From: Puniceicoccaceae bacterium MED-G32
GTDB lineage: Bacteria > Verrucomicrobiota > Verrucomicrobiia > Opitutales > Coraliomargaritaceae
DNA length: 47,853 nt
Assembly: GCA_002457235.1 (NCBI GenBank)
Contig: NTJV01000001.1
Location: forward strand, 1 to 47,853
Direction: 5' to 3'
Of this stretch, positions 7,408 to 17,202 are shown in pieces. The position numbers were made by a program, and so were the translations under genes. The notes under the pieces were generated by a model. It ran no database searches. It saw only the letters and a list, made by a program, of their open reading frames with translations, and was not told where the DNA came from. Each line of letters opens with the position of its first letter. Position 1 is the stretch's first letter.

Positions 7408-8985
7408 ATGAATAAAATCCAATTCTTTCTTATCTGTATTCTATCGCTTTCTTTTGGGCAGTCTTTAGTCCATGCGGGTGGCGCTGTTGAAAAAAAGTCT
7501 TATGCTTTTCCTACGGAACTTTCTCAATATCAATTGATAGAAGAAGAGTATTCTAAGGAAAATGCGAGCGACTCAAAAGAATTAACATTATTAGAACGTT
7601 TGAAATTACGTGCGTTGGTTGATCCCATCAACATCATTGCTACTCTCTTATTTTTTGGGGCGATTCTGCATACTTTTGCTGCAGGATATTTTATGAAATT
7701 GTCTCATAAGCTAGAGGACTCGCATAAAGCTAAGTTTTCAGGACAGGAGTCATTTTATGTAGATGGGAAACATCCGGTAAACTTTAAAGCAAAATTATTT
7801 CACTTTTTAGGAGAAGTAGAGGCTATATTTGGGATTTGGGTTTTGCCATTGCTAATCGCAATTACGGTTTTTCATGGATGGGATGTGGCAACTTATTACA
7901 TCGATTCACGCAATTTTACTGAACCTTTATTTGTGGTTGTAATTATGGCTATTGCGGCATCGCGTCCTATTATTATCTTTTCAGAAAAAGCACTCAGCTT
8001 CTTTGCTCAATTTGGTAAAGGATCGATTTCTGCTTGGTGGCTTTCAATTCTTATTGTAGCACCTTTGTTGGGGTCTTTCATCACTGAACCTGCGGCAATG
8101 ACAATAGCAGCGATGCTTTTAGGACAACAATTTTATCATCATGACCCTTCTAATACTTTTAAGTATGCAACATTAGGTCTCCTTTTTGTAAACATTTCAG
8201 TTGGCGGTACTTTGACTCATTTTGCCGCACCACCTGTTTTGATGGTGGCGAGTAAATGGGGTTGGGATGTGCCATTTATGTTCAGTAATTTTGGCTGGCG
8301 CGCTACTTTAGGAATTATCATTGCAACAGCACTTTACTATGTCTTGTTCAAAAAAGAGTTCAAAGAATTAGAAGCAAAATGCCAAAAACAATCAGGAGAA
8401 GTTGAAACTGCTAATGTTGTATCGGCTCCAGTTTGGGTGATTGTGATTCACTTACTATTTTTAGTCTGGACAGTGTTTACTTTACATCATCCTGCATTAT
8501 TTATCGGTGGATTCTTAACCTTTATTGCTTTTACAATCGCTACGGATCATCACCAAAATGCGATCAGCTTAAAATCACCGCTTTTAGTTGGATTCTTCTT
8601 GGCTGGGTTGGTCACACATGGTGGCTTGCAAGGCTGGTGGATTGAGCCTGTGCTTTCGATGCTTTCTGAACAAATGTTGTTTTTTGGTTCAACAATTTTG
8701 ACAGCTTTTAATGATAATGCGGCGATTACTTTCTTAGCTTCCCAAGTACCTGCTTTTGATCTAAACTATGCTAAAGATATAGAATTAGCTAAATCGTTAC
8801 AATATGCAGTTGTTGCAGGGGCAGTAACGGGAGGCGGTTTAACTGTTATTGCGAATGCACCAAATCCCGCTGGGCAGAGTCTTCTTAATCGTTTCTTCAA
8901 AGGTGGTATTTCTCCTTTGAATCTATTTTTAGCGGCTCTTTTGCCAACTTTGATTATGGTGGTTGTCTTTATAATTATTCCATAG
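7408..8985 (+). CDS. Putative Na+/H+ antiporter (PF07399-type, ion transporter superfamily)
   Basis: The product is a 525-residue polytopic inner-membrane protein with about 11-12 hydrophobic segments after an N-terminal signal-like helix (residues 1-23, ending HAGG). Conserved-looking membrane motifs are EPAAMTIAAMLLGQQ (about residue 226), NISVGGTLTHFAAPP (about 262), LAGLVTHGGLQGWW (about 397), LTAFNDNAAITFLASQ (about 431) and GGGLTVIANAPNPAG (about 473). The paired half motifs with Asn/Asp and small residues resemble the NhaD/ArsB-type ion transporter fold and the putative Na+/H+ antiporter family found in Chlamydiae and Verrucomicrobia. The probable role is Na+/H+ exchange for pH and salt homeostasis, as expected in a marine organism. 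Ion specificity is inferred from family only. polX follows 26 bases downstream. Confidence 0.8.
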   Translation: MNKIQFFLICILSLSFGQSLVHAGGAVEKKSYAFPTELSQYQLIEEEYSKENASDSKELTLLERLKLRALVDPINIIATLLFFGAILHTFAAGYFMKLSHKLEDSHKAKFSGQESFYVDGKHPVNFKAKLFHFLGEVEAIFGIWVLPLLIAITVFHGWDVATYYIDSRNFTEPLFVVVIMAIAASRPIIIFSEKALSFFAQFGKGSISAWWLSILIVAPLLGSFITEPAAMTIAAMLLGQQFYHHDPSNTFKYATLGLLFVNISVGGTLTHFAAPPVLMVASKWGWDVPFMFSNFGWRATLGIIIATALYYVLFKKEFKELEAKCQKQSGEVETANVVSAPVWVIVIHLLFLVWTVFTLHHPALFIGGFLTFIAFTIATDHHQNAISLKSPLLVGFFLAGLVTHGGLQGWWIEPVLSMLSEQMLFFGSTILTAFNDNAAITFLASQVPAFDLNYAKDIELAKSLQYAVVAGAVTGGGLTVIANAPNPAGQSLLNRFFKGGISPLNLFLAALLPTLIMVVVFIIIP

Positions 8986-9011
8986 GCCCGTCTAATGATT
9001 AGGCATTTATT

Positions 9012-10754
9012 ATGGATAAAGCTCAAATCATAGGCATCCTCAAAGATATTTCAGTCTTTCTTGAGTTGAAGGGAGAGAATAGTTTTAAAATTCGGGCTTA
9101 TCAAAGTGGTGCTCGTGCATTGGAGCGTTTAGAAGATAATTTTGATAATATCGTTAAAGAAGGTAAAATCGCTTCATTACAAGGAATTGGGCAGGCCTTA
9201 GCTTTAAAAATTGAGACCTTGTATCATGAAAGTCACTTACCTTTTTATGATAATTTGAAGGCTTCAATTGCTCCTGGCTTAATTGAGTTTCTTGATATCC
9301 CTGGTCTTGGAGGAAAAAAAGTTAAACACATTCATGATGCACTCGGTATAGAGACAATCGAGGCACTAAAAGAAGCCTGTGAATCAGGAACAATTGAGGC
9401 ATTGGATGGTTTTGGGGCGAAATCAGCGGAAAAAATTCTTTCAGGAATTGCGAATCGGGAAGCTTACGGAAAAAGGCATTTGTGGTGGAGTGTTCAAGAA
9501 TTTGTTCAAGAAATTGTTTCAGGATTGGAAGCCCATGCTTTAGTAAAACGAGCATCCGTTGCAGGTAGCTTTCGCAGGCGTTTAGAAACCGTGGGAGACT
9601 TAGACTTTATCGTAGCTTCTGATACACCAGAGCCAATTATGGATTGGTTTACAGAAATTGAGGGTGTGAAAGAAATAACGGCTAAAGGAGAAACGAAATC
9701 GAGTGTGCGTTTTGAAAACGGAATCCAAGCGGATCTAAGGATCGTGACTGAGAAGGAGTTTGTCTTTGCATTACATCATTTCACTGGCTCAAAAGACCAT
9801 AATGTAATGATGCGTCAACGAGCTTTGTCTAGAGGCTATCGTCTGAGCGAGTGGGGTATTTTTGACAAGGATTCAGGAGAGAATATTCCAATAGAAGAGG
9901 TCAATCTTATTCAAACGGAAGCAGATTTATTCAAATTTTTTGATTTAGAGATGATTGAGCCAGAGTTGAGAGAGGGCTTAGGTGAAATTTTAGCAGCAGA
10001 AAATAAAAAGTTACCTAGACTCATTGAGAGTAATGAGATCAAAGGAGTTTTCCATAATCATACCACACTTTCTGATGGAATGAATACTTTAGATGAAATG
10101 GTTGAACAGGCAGAATCACTTGGATGGTCTTACCTTGGTTTTGCCGATCATTCCAAATCGAGTGTTCAAGCCAATGGATTAAATGAAGAGAGAGTACATA
10201 AGATGATTGAGCAGATACAATCTTTCAATGAATCAGGAAGCTCTTCAGTGACTGCTTTTTCAGGCATAGAGTGCGATATCTTAAAGGATGGGACTTTAGA
10301 TTTGGATGAATCCGTTTTAGGCCAATTGGATTACGTTGTTGCATCGGTTCATTCAAGTTTCAGCCAGTCAGAAGAAGAAATGACGCAGAGAGTGATTCGA
10401 GCTATTGAAAGCCCTTCGGTAACTATGTTAGGACATCCTACAGGCAGGCTATTATTACGACGGGAAGGCTATCAAATAAATATTTCTAAAGTTATTGATG
10501 CTGCCATAGCAAATAAGGTGATTATAGAAATTAATGCAAATCCTCAGCGTTTGGATATGGATTGGCGTTTTTGGAAGCAGGCTGTTCAACGTGGATTAAT
10601 GTGTTCAATCAATCCAGATGCCCATTCGATTAAGAATTTGGGCTACTACGAAGCGGGGGTAAATATAGCTAGAAAGGGATGGGTTGAGGCGAATAGCCTT
10701 TTAAATACGAGAGATACTGATGGCATAAAGCGTTGGTTCTCAAAAAGATTATGA
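9012..10754 (+). CDS. polX: DNA polymerase/3'-5' exonuclease PolX
   Basis: This 580-residue family X polymerase carries a C-terminal PHP domain, the usual bacterial PolX architecture and length. Residues 1-150 hold the 8-kDa-like domain and helix-hairpin-helix elements ([39 protein letters not shown]). The nucleotidyl transfer site is [18 protein letters not shown] (Gly-Ser plus the DxD pair) with a third Asp in GIQADLRIV. The PHP domain begins near residue 344, and its metal ligands are intact: [35 protein letters not shown] and NPDAHS. Both polymerase and exonuclease activity are therefore expected, with a role in base excision repair gap filling. It lies between the antiporter gene and rny on the same strand. 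Confidence 0.96.
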   Translation: MDKAQIIGILKDISVFLELKGENSFKIRAYQSGARALERLEDNFDNIVKEGKIASLQGIGQALALKIETLYHESHLPFYDNLKASIAPGLIEFLDIPGLGGKKVKHIHDALGIETIEALKEACESGTIEALDGFGAKSAEKILSGIANREAYGKRHLWWSVQEFVQEIVSGLEAHALVKRASVAGSFRRRLETVGDLDFIVASDTPEPIMDWFTEIEGVKEITAKGETKSSVRFENGIQADLRIVTEKEFVFALHHFTGSKDHNVMMRQRALSRGYRLSEWGIFDKDSGENIPIEEVNLIQTEADLFKFFDLEMIEPELREGLGEILAAENKKLPRLIESNEIKGVFHNHTTLSDGMNTLDEMVEQAESLGWSYLGFADHSKSSVQANGLNEERVHKMIEQIQSFNESGSSSVTAFSGIECDILKDGTLDLDESVLGQLDYVVASVHSSFSQSEEEMTQRVIRAIESPSVTMLGHPTGRLLLRREGYQINISKVIDAAIANKVIIEINANPQRLDMDWRFWKQAVQRGLMCSINPDAHSIKNLGYYEAGVNIARKGWVEANSLLNTRDTDGIKRWFSKRL

Positions 10755-10838
10755 TAATCTAAGGAAAAACTTTCTCTTGAAATTTGTAGAATTTTAAGTT
10801 TCTATAATAACCCTTTCGTGTAACCCCAGCGAATCTTA

Positions 10839-12365
10839 GTGAGTCTTTTGGCTCAAAATATATTAGATTTTATGAATGCTGACACGATTATCACCTTTGC
10901 ATTAGGGCTTATTCTTGGTATTGGGCTTCTTATGATTTTTACTAGTCGACAGACCCGATTATTAAAGAAGAATCTTAAAAAAGATGCAGAAATCAGTATT
11001 AAGGAAAAGTCCTTAGTACTTAATGAAAAATTAGCGAAACAAGAATTAGATATTCAAAGTAAAGAAAGTGAATTAGAACGAAAAATAAATACTTCGAATC
11101 AATTGGAAAAAGAGTTAGAGAAAAAAGTAGAGAATTTTAGTTTACAGGAAAATGAACTGCTAAAAGAGCAAAAGTCTTTAGATGAAGCAAAATATAACGC
11201 AAAGAAGTTAGAGCGTTTTTATCGATTAAAGTTACACCAAATTACACAAATGAGCCAAAAAGAGGCGAGGCAACTTCTTTTACAGGCCACTGAGAAAGAT
11301 TGTGAAGCAGAAATTCAATTGATTCGTAGAGAGAAATTAGGGCGTTCAGAATCTGACATAAATGCTGAAGCTCGTAGATTGTTGCTAGCAAGTATGCAGA
11401 GGTTGTCGAGCCAAGCTATGAATGATGCTACAGCGACATTAGTTCAAATTCCTAATGAAGAATTTAAAGGACGAATTATTGGAAAAGAAGGACGGAATAT
11501 ACGAACCTTTGAACATGCTACAGGGACTACCCTAATGATGGATGAGTCTCCAGATTCGGTTCTAGTTTCATCATTTGATCCTGTGCGCAGAGAAATTGCT
11601 CGCATAGCTCTTGAAGCTTTAGTGCGGGATGGGCGTATTCATCCAGCAAATATTGAGGAAACTGTAAAATCGTCTGAAGATGCTATTTTATCTAGCATGG
11701 TGGAGGTTGCTGAGAAAGCGATACTTCAACTGAGATTGAATGATGTCTCACATGATGTTTTAACCACTTTAGGGCGTTTGAATTACCGACTATCGAATAA
11801 TCAAAATACTTTGGAACATTCGATAGAAGTGTCTAATTTTTGCGCTTTGCTTGCTGCAGAACTGGGTTATGATGTAAATGTGGCAAAACGAGCTGGTTTA
11901 TATCACGATATCGGAAAGGCATTAACTGAAGAGGGGCATGAAAGTCATGCGATAGCAGGTGCTAATTTTATGAAGAAACATGGTGAAAACGATTTAGTGG
12001 TAAATGCAATTGCAGCCCATCACAAAGAAGTTGAGCCAGAAAGTGTTTATGCCAGTTTAGTAATGATTGCAGATTCTATCTCTGCGACTCGACCAGGTGT
12101 GAGAACCTCTTCTGTTGACGGATTCTATCAGCGAGTAAAATCGATTGAGCAGATTGCTAAAGAGCAGCAAGGGGTAGAGGATGCCTATGCTATACAAGCG
12201 GGCAAAGAACTACGTGTGATTGTCAAACCAGAGATTGTTGATGACTCTGGTTGTCGGCAAATTGCTCGAAGAATACGTTCTCGAATTGAAAATGAATTGT
12301 CTTATCCTGGAGTTATTGAAGTTACTGTTATACGTGAGCAACGTTTTAATGAAACAGCTGTATAA
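10839..12365 (+). CDS. rny: Ribonuclease Y
   Basis: This 508-residue endoribonuclease initiates mRNA decay and is tethered to the inner membrane. An N-terminal transmembrane helix ([19 protein letters not shown]) precedes a long coiled coil rich in Lys and Glu (about residues 45-165). A KH domain follows near 205-270 ([16 protein letters not shown]), then an HD phosphohydrolase domain (about 330-425) with [18 protein letters not shown] and AIAAHHKE. The C-terminal [10 protein letters not shown] is typical. The GTG at 10839 gives eleven residues before an in-frame ATG at 10872, which could equally be the start. Neither has a clear Shine-Dalgarno. The stop overlaps the start of the DUF481 gene by one base (TAATG). 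Confidence 0.96.
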   Translation: MSLLAQNILDFMNADTIITFALGLILGIGLLMIFTSRQTRLLKKNLKKDAEISIKEKSLVLNEKLAKQELDIQSKESELERKINTSNQLEKELEKKVENFSLQENELLKEQKSLDEAKYNAKKLERFYRLKLHQITQMSQKEARQLLLQATEKDCEAEIQLIRREKLGRSESDINAEARRLLLASMQRLSSQAMNDATATLVQIPNEEFKGRIIGKEGRNIRTFEHATGTTLMMDESPDSVLVSSFDPVRREIARIALEALVRDGRIHPANIEETVKSSEDAILSSMVEVAEKAILQLRLNDVSHDVLTTLGRLNYRLSNNQNTLEHSIEVSNFCALLAAELGYDVNVAKRAGLYHDIGKALTEEGHESHAIAGANFMKKHGENDLVVNAIAAHHKEVEPESVYASLVMIADSISATRPGVRTSSVDGFYQRVKSIEQIAKEQQGVEDAYAIQAGKELRVIVKPEIVDDSGCRQIARRIRSRIENELSYPGVIEVTVIREQRFNETAV

Positions 12366-13393
12366 TGAAATTTAAATTAATCTACATCTATCTTTTATTT
12401 GTACCTCTCTTATTTTCTACCAATAATCTAAAGCTTGTTCTACATTCAGGTGAGATTTTGATTGGTCAGTCGAATTCAAGCATTACAGAAGACGTTTACC
12501 TTATTAATTCAGATATTTTAGGTGAAATAAGTATATCGAAGGATAAGGTAAAATCATTTGATGTACTTACAAATGTTGGAAACAAAGAGTCTGAAAAAGT
12601 GGAATTAAGCGAACCTGCTAATTATACTACAGCCAAACAAAAAAATGAAATTAAAAACATTAAGAAAGGGCCTCAGGCTCATTTGATTTCAGATTTATAT
12701 GGGAAAGTGAAATTATTAGATGCACCAAAATCGTGGAGTGGAAATTTGCGAATTGGAATGAATTTATCATTTGGTGATAGGGAATACACCCATACCTATC
12801 TGCGGGGAAAGTTAAAAGTTCAAGAACGGGATAGTCCTCATCTTTTTCAACTATCTGGAGAATATAATTTTCGTGAAACAGAACAAATTGATGGGAGTCA
12901 ATATGTGTCTCAGGATCGTTATCATTTAAATTTTATTTATCGATGGTTCTATTCTGATCGATGGTTTTTTCAGAATGCATCCAGTTATCGTACCGATAAA
13001 TTAAAGGGTATTAATAATGAATTACAAAATATATTGGGCTTTGGTTATCGTAGTACCTTCTTTGATACCTTAGAGTTTTTGATTGGTTCTGGGGTTGGTT
13101 TTCAAGATCGCTCAATCGTTGGGCTTGTCGAAGAATCCCCTGTAGTCATCAATGTATTCCAAGAATTGAATTGGAAACCAACAAAACGAATGAAATTAAA
13201 CCAAACGCTTTATTTTTTCCAAAATCCTGATGAAATAGACATCTATAATTATGAATTTATTTTAGCTGTTAATTATCGCTTCACTGATTTGCTAGGTTTT
13301 GAAATGCGATATTTTATTGATTTTGATAGCGGCATTACGGAAAGTATTAAAAAGGACTCTCGCTTCCAAAACGCTTTGATTTTTTACTTTTAG
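12365..13393 (+). CDS. DUF481 outer-membrane beta-barrel protein
   Basis: This 342-residue exported protein has a signal peptide at residues 1-19. Residues 20-70 read as a small beta domain (LVLHSGEILIGQ, ILGEISISKDKVKSFDV), the type often placed before DUF481. From about residue 115 it shows alternating aromatic and polar beta strands typical of the DUF481 salt-induced outer membrane protein family: WSGNLRIGMNLSFGD, YLRGKLKVQ, FQLSGEYNFRETE, DRYHLNFIYRWFYSDRWFFQNAS, LGFGYR and GSGVGFQD. It ends in Phe after a hydrophobic strand (FQNALIFYF), which matches the outer-membrane beta-signal. The start overlaps the rny stop by one base, so translation is coupled to rny, and rdgB starts 3 bases after its stop. 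The function of DUF481 is unknown. Confidence 0.8.
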   Translation: MKFKLIYIYLLFVPLLFSTNNLKLVLHSGEILIGQSNSSITEDVYLINSDILGEISISKDKVKSFDVLTNVGNKESEKVELSEPANYTTAKQKNEIKNIKKGPQAHLISDLYGKVKLLDAPKSWSGNLRIGMNLSFGDREYTHTYLRGKLKVQERDSPHLFQLSGEYNFRETEQIDGSQYVSQDRYHLNFIYRWFYSDRWFFQNASSYRTDKLKGINNELQNILGFGYRSTFFDTLEFLIGSGVGFQDRSIVGLVEESPVVINVFQELNWKPTKRMKLNQTLYFFQNPDEIDIYNYEFILAVNYRFTDLLGFEMRYFIDFDSGITESIKKDSRFQNALIFYF

Positions 13394-13395
13394 GT

Positions 13396-13995
13396 ATGAT
13401 AAAGATGGTTCTAGCTACAGGTAATGAGCATAAGGCTGAAGAATTTGAAGATTTATTTGCCGGTAGTAAATTCAAGGTGTTTTCTGCAGCTAAATTTGGT
13501 GGAATGCCTAAGGTCATAGAAAATGGAAAGACTTTTCAATCGAATGCTTACCTTAAAGCATTTGCATTATCTAAACAGCTAAAGAAGAAGCATTGGGTAA
13601 TTGCAGATGATTCTGGATTGGAAGTCGATTACTTAGACGGTGCACCTGGCATTTATTCTGCTCGTTATGCCGGAACTAAAGCTAGTGATTCAGATAATTT
13701 AGATAAGTTACTTGCGGATTTAGACGGCGTTTCAAAATCAAAAAGACAGGCAAGATTTCGGTGTGTATTATGTCTTATCGATAAAGATGCTGGTACTTAC
13801 TATTTTGAGGGTACCTGCGAAGGAAGCATTAATTTAAAGCCAAAAGGGAAGTCTGGATTTGGCTATGATCCAATTTTTATACCAGATGGATATAAAACTT
13901 CGTTCGCTGAGTTGGGTGAATCAATTAAATCTCAACTGAGTCATAGGGCAAAAGCGGTTATCTGCTGTAAGAAGTTTTTTAAAAAGAAGTTTTAG
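13396..13995 (+). CDS. rdgB: Non-canonical purine NTP pyrophosphatase (RdgB/HAM1)
   Basis: This 199-residue cytoplasmic house-cleaning enzyme hydrolyses dITP, XTP and ITP to monophosphates and keeps deaminated purines out of DNA and RNA. Family motifs are LATGNEHKAEEF (S/T-x-N-x-x-K) at the N-terminus, ENGKTFQSNAYLKA, the catalytic stretch WVIADDSGLEVDYLDGAPGIYSAR (shown in part), GKSGFGYDPIFIPDG and a C-terminal AELGESIKSQLSHRAKA. The length is standard. It follows the DUF481 gene by 2 bases, making an apparent rny-DUF481-rdgB unit. Its stop overlaps the convergent proC stop by 4 bases. Confidence 0.97.
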   Translation: MIKMVLATGNEHKAEEFEDLFAGSKFKVFSAAKFGGMPKVIENGKTFQSNAYLKAFALSKQLKKKHWVIADDSGLEVDYLDGAPGIYSARYAGTKASDSDNLDKLLADLDGVSKSKRQARFRCVLCLIDKDAGTYYFEGTCEGSINLKPKGKSGFGYDPIFIPDGYKTSFAELGESIKSQLSHRAKAVICCKKFFKKKF

Positions 13996-14798
13996 TTCTT
14001 AGCCAATTCTATTGAGCGTTTTTTCGCACTCAAGACGGCAGCTTCAATTAATGCCCTAAAATCGTTTTCACTTAATGTATTGAGTGCGGCTTCTGTTGTT
14101 CCACCTGGAGAGGTCACAGCGTTTCTAAGGTCTTCAGGGGAAGATTCACTTTTTTTGAGAAGTTTTGCTGAACCAAGGACTGTTTCTATAGCGAGAGTTT
14201 TTGCTAAATTGCCATCTAGTCCTACTTTAGTACCTGCATCTATCAGTGCTGAAATAAACTCAAAAACATAGGCGGGTCCGCTGCCAGAAAGTGCGGTAAT
14301 CGCGTCAATTTGTGACTCACTAACTGAGTGTACTGTGCCTAGTGCACCTAAAATACGTTCTATCAATTGCAATTCTTCCGTTTCAAGAGGGTTTAAGGTA
14401 GCATATGCGGTAGAGCCACACCCGATTTGTCCAGGAGTATTAGGCATACTTCGTATAATATTTTTTACTCTCGGAAAAGATTCACTCAAGCGTCTTATCG
14501 GAGTACCCGCTAAAATGGAAATTAACGTAATATGTGCAGCTTGTTCTAAGATACTGGAATTAATTTGATCTAATTGTTGTGGCTTGCAGGCTAAAACTAG
14601 TGTTTCAACTTCTGGAACTAATGGAAGGAGTGAATCTACTGCGGTGATACCACTTTCTTGAGCTAAAATGGTTGCTGTGTCATCGTCACCAGATGTGCAA
14701 ACGATTTCATCGGATGTGTAGACTTTCTTTTGAATTAAGCCTTTTACAATTGCAGTTGCCATTCTACCTGCTCCGATGAATGCAATTTTCTTTTTCAT
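13992..14798 (-). CDS. proC: Pyrroline-5-carboxylate reductase
   Basis: This 268-residue enzyme catalyses the last step of proline synthesis, NAD(P)H-dependent reduction of pyrroline-5-carboxylate. The N-terminal Rossmann motif is IAFIGAGRMATAIVKGL. ACKPQQL, RSMPNTPGQIGCGSTAYA and the C-terminal signature ALSGSGPAYVFEFISALIDAG followed by VTSPGGTTEAAL are all typical. The start overlaps the stop of the upstream RDD gene by four bases (ATGA), so it is the distal gene of the rluB-folD-RDD-proC operon. Its length is normal. Confidence 0.97.
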   Translation of the reverse strand: MKKKIAFIGAGRMATAIVKGLIQKKVYTSDEIVCTSGDDDTATILAQESGITAVDSLLPLVPEVETLVLACKPQQLDQINSSILEQAAHITLISILAGTPIRRLSESFPRVKNIIRSMPNTPGQIGCGSTAYATLNPLETEELQLIERILGALGTVHSVSESQIDAITALSGSGPAYVFEFISALIDAGTKVGLDGNLAKTLAIETVLGSAKLLKKSESSPEDLRNAVTSPGGTTEAALNTLSENDFRALIEAAVLSAKKRSIELAKN

Positions 14799-15433
14799 AG
14801 TGATCCCTCTACTTTCTTAAGAAGCATTTGATTTAATTTATATTCGTCAATGACTTTAGTTTGGCTGATGAGATCATGTCCCCATTGTTTACTCTTATGA
14901 AAACGTTTAGTCAGTGCTGCTACTAGAAAAAGAAGAGGAAAGAAATAAAACAAGAGAACGGTTTTTGAAATTGCTCGAATGCCCGCATGAAAAATGGGTA
15001 TCGAATCTCTAGGAGTGAGTGTTATGGTTTTAAGATTAAATATCTTCTTACCCATCGAACTACCTTTGAAAAGGGTATCACAAAGCACAAAATAGAGGAT
15101 AAAAATAATTGAAAAAGATTCGGTAATGAGCAGGAGAATCGATTGTGCTGAATCATTTAGGATGGGAGCAGCTGTTGTACTGTTAGTTTCTGCCCAAGCT
15201 ATATAAGCTTCAAGCCAATCATTAAGTGCTTCTAATGAAAAAGAGGGATTCAATGGAAGGATGACCTGCAAGATAATTAAGGTCGCTAGCAACACTACCA
15301 GAATGTAATCCAAAAGAAAAGCGAGTCCCCTAAAGGCTATCGAAGGCTCAGGGAGATTGTCTGAATCTAGGCTGATGATAAATGCTTTTTTATTATCTCC
15401 CTTATTATGACTGTCTTGATCCAATTCTGGCAT
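14795..15433 (-). CDS. RDD-family integral membrane protein
   Basis: This 212-residue protein has the RDD-domain pattern. AFRGLAFLLDYILVVLL forms the first membrane helix with the Arg and Asp signature. A second helix (about residues 105-120) is followed by FKGSSMGKKIFNLKTITL, the conserved G-x-S-x-G-K-K/R loop. A third helix (LLFYFFPLLFLVAALT) and the Lys/Arg-rich FHKSKQWGHDLISQTKVI tail complete the domain. RDD proteins are inner-membrane proteins of mostly unknown role, some linked to Na+/H+ exchange. It overlaps proC by 4 bases and lies 19 bases after folD, so it is cotranscribed with both. Confidence 0.85.
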   Translation of the reverse strand: MPELDQDSHNKGDNKKAFIISLDSDNLPEPSIAFRGLAFLLDYILVVLLATLIILQVILPLNPSFSLEALNDWLEAYIAWAETNSTTAAPILNDSAQSILLLITESFSIIFILYFVLCDTLFKGSSMGKKIFNLKTITLTPRDSIPIFHAGIRAISKTVLLFYFFPLLFLVAALTKRFHKSKQWGHDLISQTKVIDEYKLNQMLLKKVEGSL

Positions 15434-15452
15434 ATTTAATCTGAATGCTAAA

Positions 15453-16325
15453 TTATGAATTCATCGCTTTAAATGCTTTGAGTGTATTTTGCATAAGCAT
15501 CGCTACAGTCATAGGGCCGACCCCGCCAGGGACGGGGGTGATGTGTTCACATAAAGGTGAAACTGTATCAAAATCTACGTCTCCAACTAGGCGAGTACCA
15601 GATTTTTTTGTAGCATCGGGTATTCTATTGATCCCAACATCAATTATTGAAGCTCCAGGTTTGACCATATCTTTAGTAACAAAGTGTGCTTTCCCTATGG
15701 CAGCAATCAATATGTCAGCTTGTCTAGTGATATCAGCAAGGTTTTGTGTTCGAGAATGACATACAGTAACCGTTGCATTTCCCGGTGTCCCTTTGCGAAC
15801 CATCAATAATGTTGCTGGCTTCCCCACAATCTGACTACGACCCAGTACAACGACATGTTTGCCTTCAGTTTCAATTTGACTTCGTTTTATCAATTCTACG
15901 ATTCCAGCTGGGGTGCATGCAACAAACCCAGAAGCATCTTCTTGACAGAGTTTTCCAATGTTAAGCGTATGAAATCCATCCACATCTTTTTGAGGGTCAA
16001 CTTGATTAAAAGTCGCGGTTTCATCAATATGCGTTGGTAAGGGAGCTTGAATCAAAATTCCGTTTACGGTATCATTTGCATTATACGTCTTAATGACGGC
16101 AAAAAGTTCTTCTTGAGTGATTGATTCCGGCAGAACAGTCAATTCAGCATGGATGCCGATGGCTTCAGCCGTTTTTTGTTTCTTGCGAACATAAGATATT
16201 GAGGCAGGGTCTTCGCCAACTCGAATAAAAGCTACGGTAGGCTTGTCTTTGCCGAGTTGACCAACTTCTTTCTTTAAGTCTTCAATGATATCTTTAGCGA
16301 TTTTGTTTCCGTCGATTATATTCAT
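15453..16325 (-). CDS. folD: Bifunctional methylenetetrahydrofolate dehydrogenase/cyclohydrolase FolD
   Basis: This 290-residue cytoplasmic enzyme interconverts 5,10-methylene-, 5,10-methenyl- and 10-formyl-tetrahydrofolate. Visible signatures are [15 protein letters not shown] with the catalytic Lys, [42 protein letters not shown], the NADP-binding [17 protein letters not shown] and the C-terminal [16 protein letters not shown] (shown as [16 protein letters not shown] here). Its length is standard. It is the second gene of a minus-strand operon, 30 bases after the rluB-like gene and 19 bases before the RDD gene. Confidence 0.98.
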   Translation of the reverse strand: MNIIDGNKIAKDIIEDLKKEVGQLGKDKPTVAFIRVGEDPASISYVRKKQKTAEAIGIHAELTVLPESITQEELFAVIKTYNANDTVNGILIQAPLPTHIDETATFNQVDPQKDVDGFHTLNIGKLCQEDASGFVACTPAGIVELIKRSQIETEGKHVVVLGRSQIVGKPATLLMVRKGTPGNATVTVCHSRTQNLADITRQADILIAAIGKAHFVTKDMVKPGASIIDVGINRIPDATKKSGTRLVGDVDFDTVSPLCEHITPVPGGVGPMTVAMLMQNTLKAFKAMNS

Positions 16326-16355
16326 GATGTCTGTTCTAATTTTTTGCGAAGTTGC

Positions 16356-17087
16356 TTATCCTAGCAAGCGTTCAATGTCTTTTTTGCTTAATATTTTTAT
16401 TCCGCCTTTAGCTATGTTCTTAAGCTGTATTTTCCCGATTTGAATTCGAACCAATTTTTTTACATAATAACGGTGAGCTTCAAATAAGCGTCTTATTTCT
16501 CTTTTTTTCCCATGCGAAAGGTGCACTTCTAATTTTCTTTGATCACCTTCTTTACCGGTAGGCGCAGGAATGATTTTATCGGCTTTTAAAAAATCACCTT
16601 CAAATTCAATACCTTCTAGGAGCTTGGGGATGTCGTTTGGCTTAAGATCTTTGTTTAAAGTGACTCGGTATCGTTTAATGATATTAGCTGAAGGATGAGT
16701 GAGTTGATTAGCTAAAGCACCGTCATTGGTTATGACAAGCATACCCTCGCTATCTTTATCGAGACGGCCCGCACAAAAGAGCCGTTTTTTTTGTAAATCA
16801 GAGGGGAGTAGATCAAATACGGTTTGTGTCGCAAATGGGTCGCTATTACTACAAATGATTCCTTTTGGCTTGTTTAAGATTAGGGTGATAGGAGTCTCTT
16901 TAGCTTTAAGTATCGGTTTATTATTTACAAAAATAGCATCTGTTGTGAGTGCTTTTGTGCCAAGTTCTATAGTTTTTCCGTTGACCCTTACTTTGCCTGC
17001 TTCAATTAGCTTTTCTGCTTCTCTTCGTGAACATATTCCTGCGTTGGCTATTATTTTTTGGACTCTCTCTGGTTCTATGGAATTCAT
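16356..17087 (-). CDS. Ribosomal large-subunit pseudouridine synthase (RluB/RsuA family)
   Basis: With the ATG at 17087 the product is 243 residues. An S4 RNA-binding domain (about residues 7-55; RVQKIIANAGICSRREAEKLI) is followed by the RsuA/RluB catalytic domain. The catalytic Asp is Asp110 in CAGRLDKDSEGMLVITNDG. NKPKGIICS and KKREIRRLFEAHRYYVKKLVR are typical. It isomerises one uridine in rRNA, and RluB (23S helix 89 region) is the likely subtype, though RluE, RluF or RsuA cannot be excluded by eye. The frame is open upstream to 17150, but those 21 residues have no family counterpart, so the internal ATG is preferred. It is first in the operon with folD, RDD and proC, and divergent from fabG. 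Confidence 0.93.
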   Translation of the reverse strand: MNSIEPERVQKIIANAGICSRREAEKLIEAGKVRVNGKTIELGTKALTTDAIFVNNKPILKAKETPITLILNKPKGIICSNSDPFATQTVFDLLPSDLQKKRLFCAGRLDKDSEGMLVITNDGALANQLTHPSANIIKRYRVTLNKDLKPNDIPKLLEGIEFEGDFLKADKIIPAPTGKEGDQRKLEVHLSHGKKREIRRLFEAHRYYVKKLVRIQIGKIQLKNIAKGGIKILSKKDIERLLG

Positions 17088-17164
17088 ATATATGCTTGAT
17101 AATGATGAAATAAGGTTTGTTAAGGGAAATTTTGTTTTTCTAGCTTGCACTAGAAGCTAATTAT

Positions 17165-17194
17165 TTGTCTATTCATTTTTTCATAAATTATATT
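17165..17194 (+). promoter_or_regulatory. Candidate sigma-70-type promoter of fabG-acpP-fabF
   Basis: TTGTCT at 17165-17170 and TATATT at 17189-17194 are separated by 18 bases, immediately upstream of fabG (ATG at 17203). The predicted transcription start would fall about two bases before the ATG, implying a near-leaderless mRNA, which fits the missing Shine-Dalgarno. The surroundings are very AT-rich, so chance matches are likely. Confidence 0.3.
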
Positions 17195-17202
17195 TTTTAA
17201 CT

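Noticed and set aside
10777-10808. Promoter for rny: TTGAAA (10777-10782) and TATAAT (10803-10808)
   Set aside because: The spacer is 20 bases, outside the normal 16-18. The TATAAT alone is not enough in such AT-rich sequence.
16726-17160. 144-codon frame antisense to the pseudouridine synthase
   Set aside because: It is fully covered by the coding sequence with an intact catalytic motif on the other strand, so it is a shadow.
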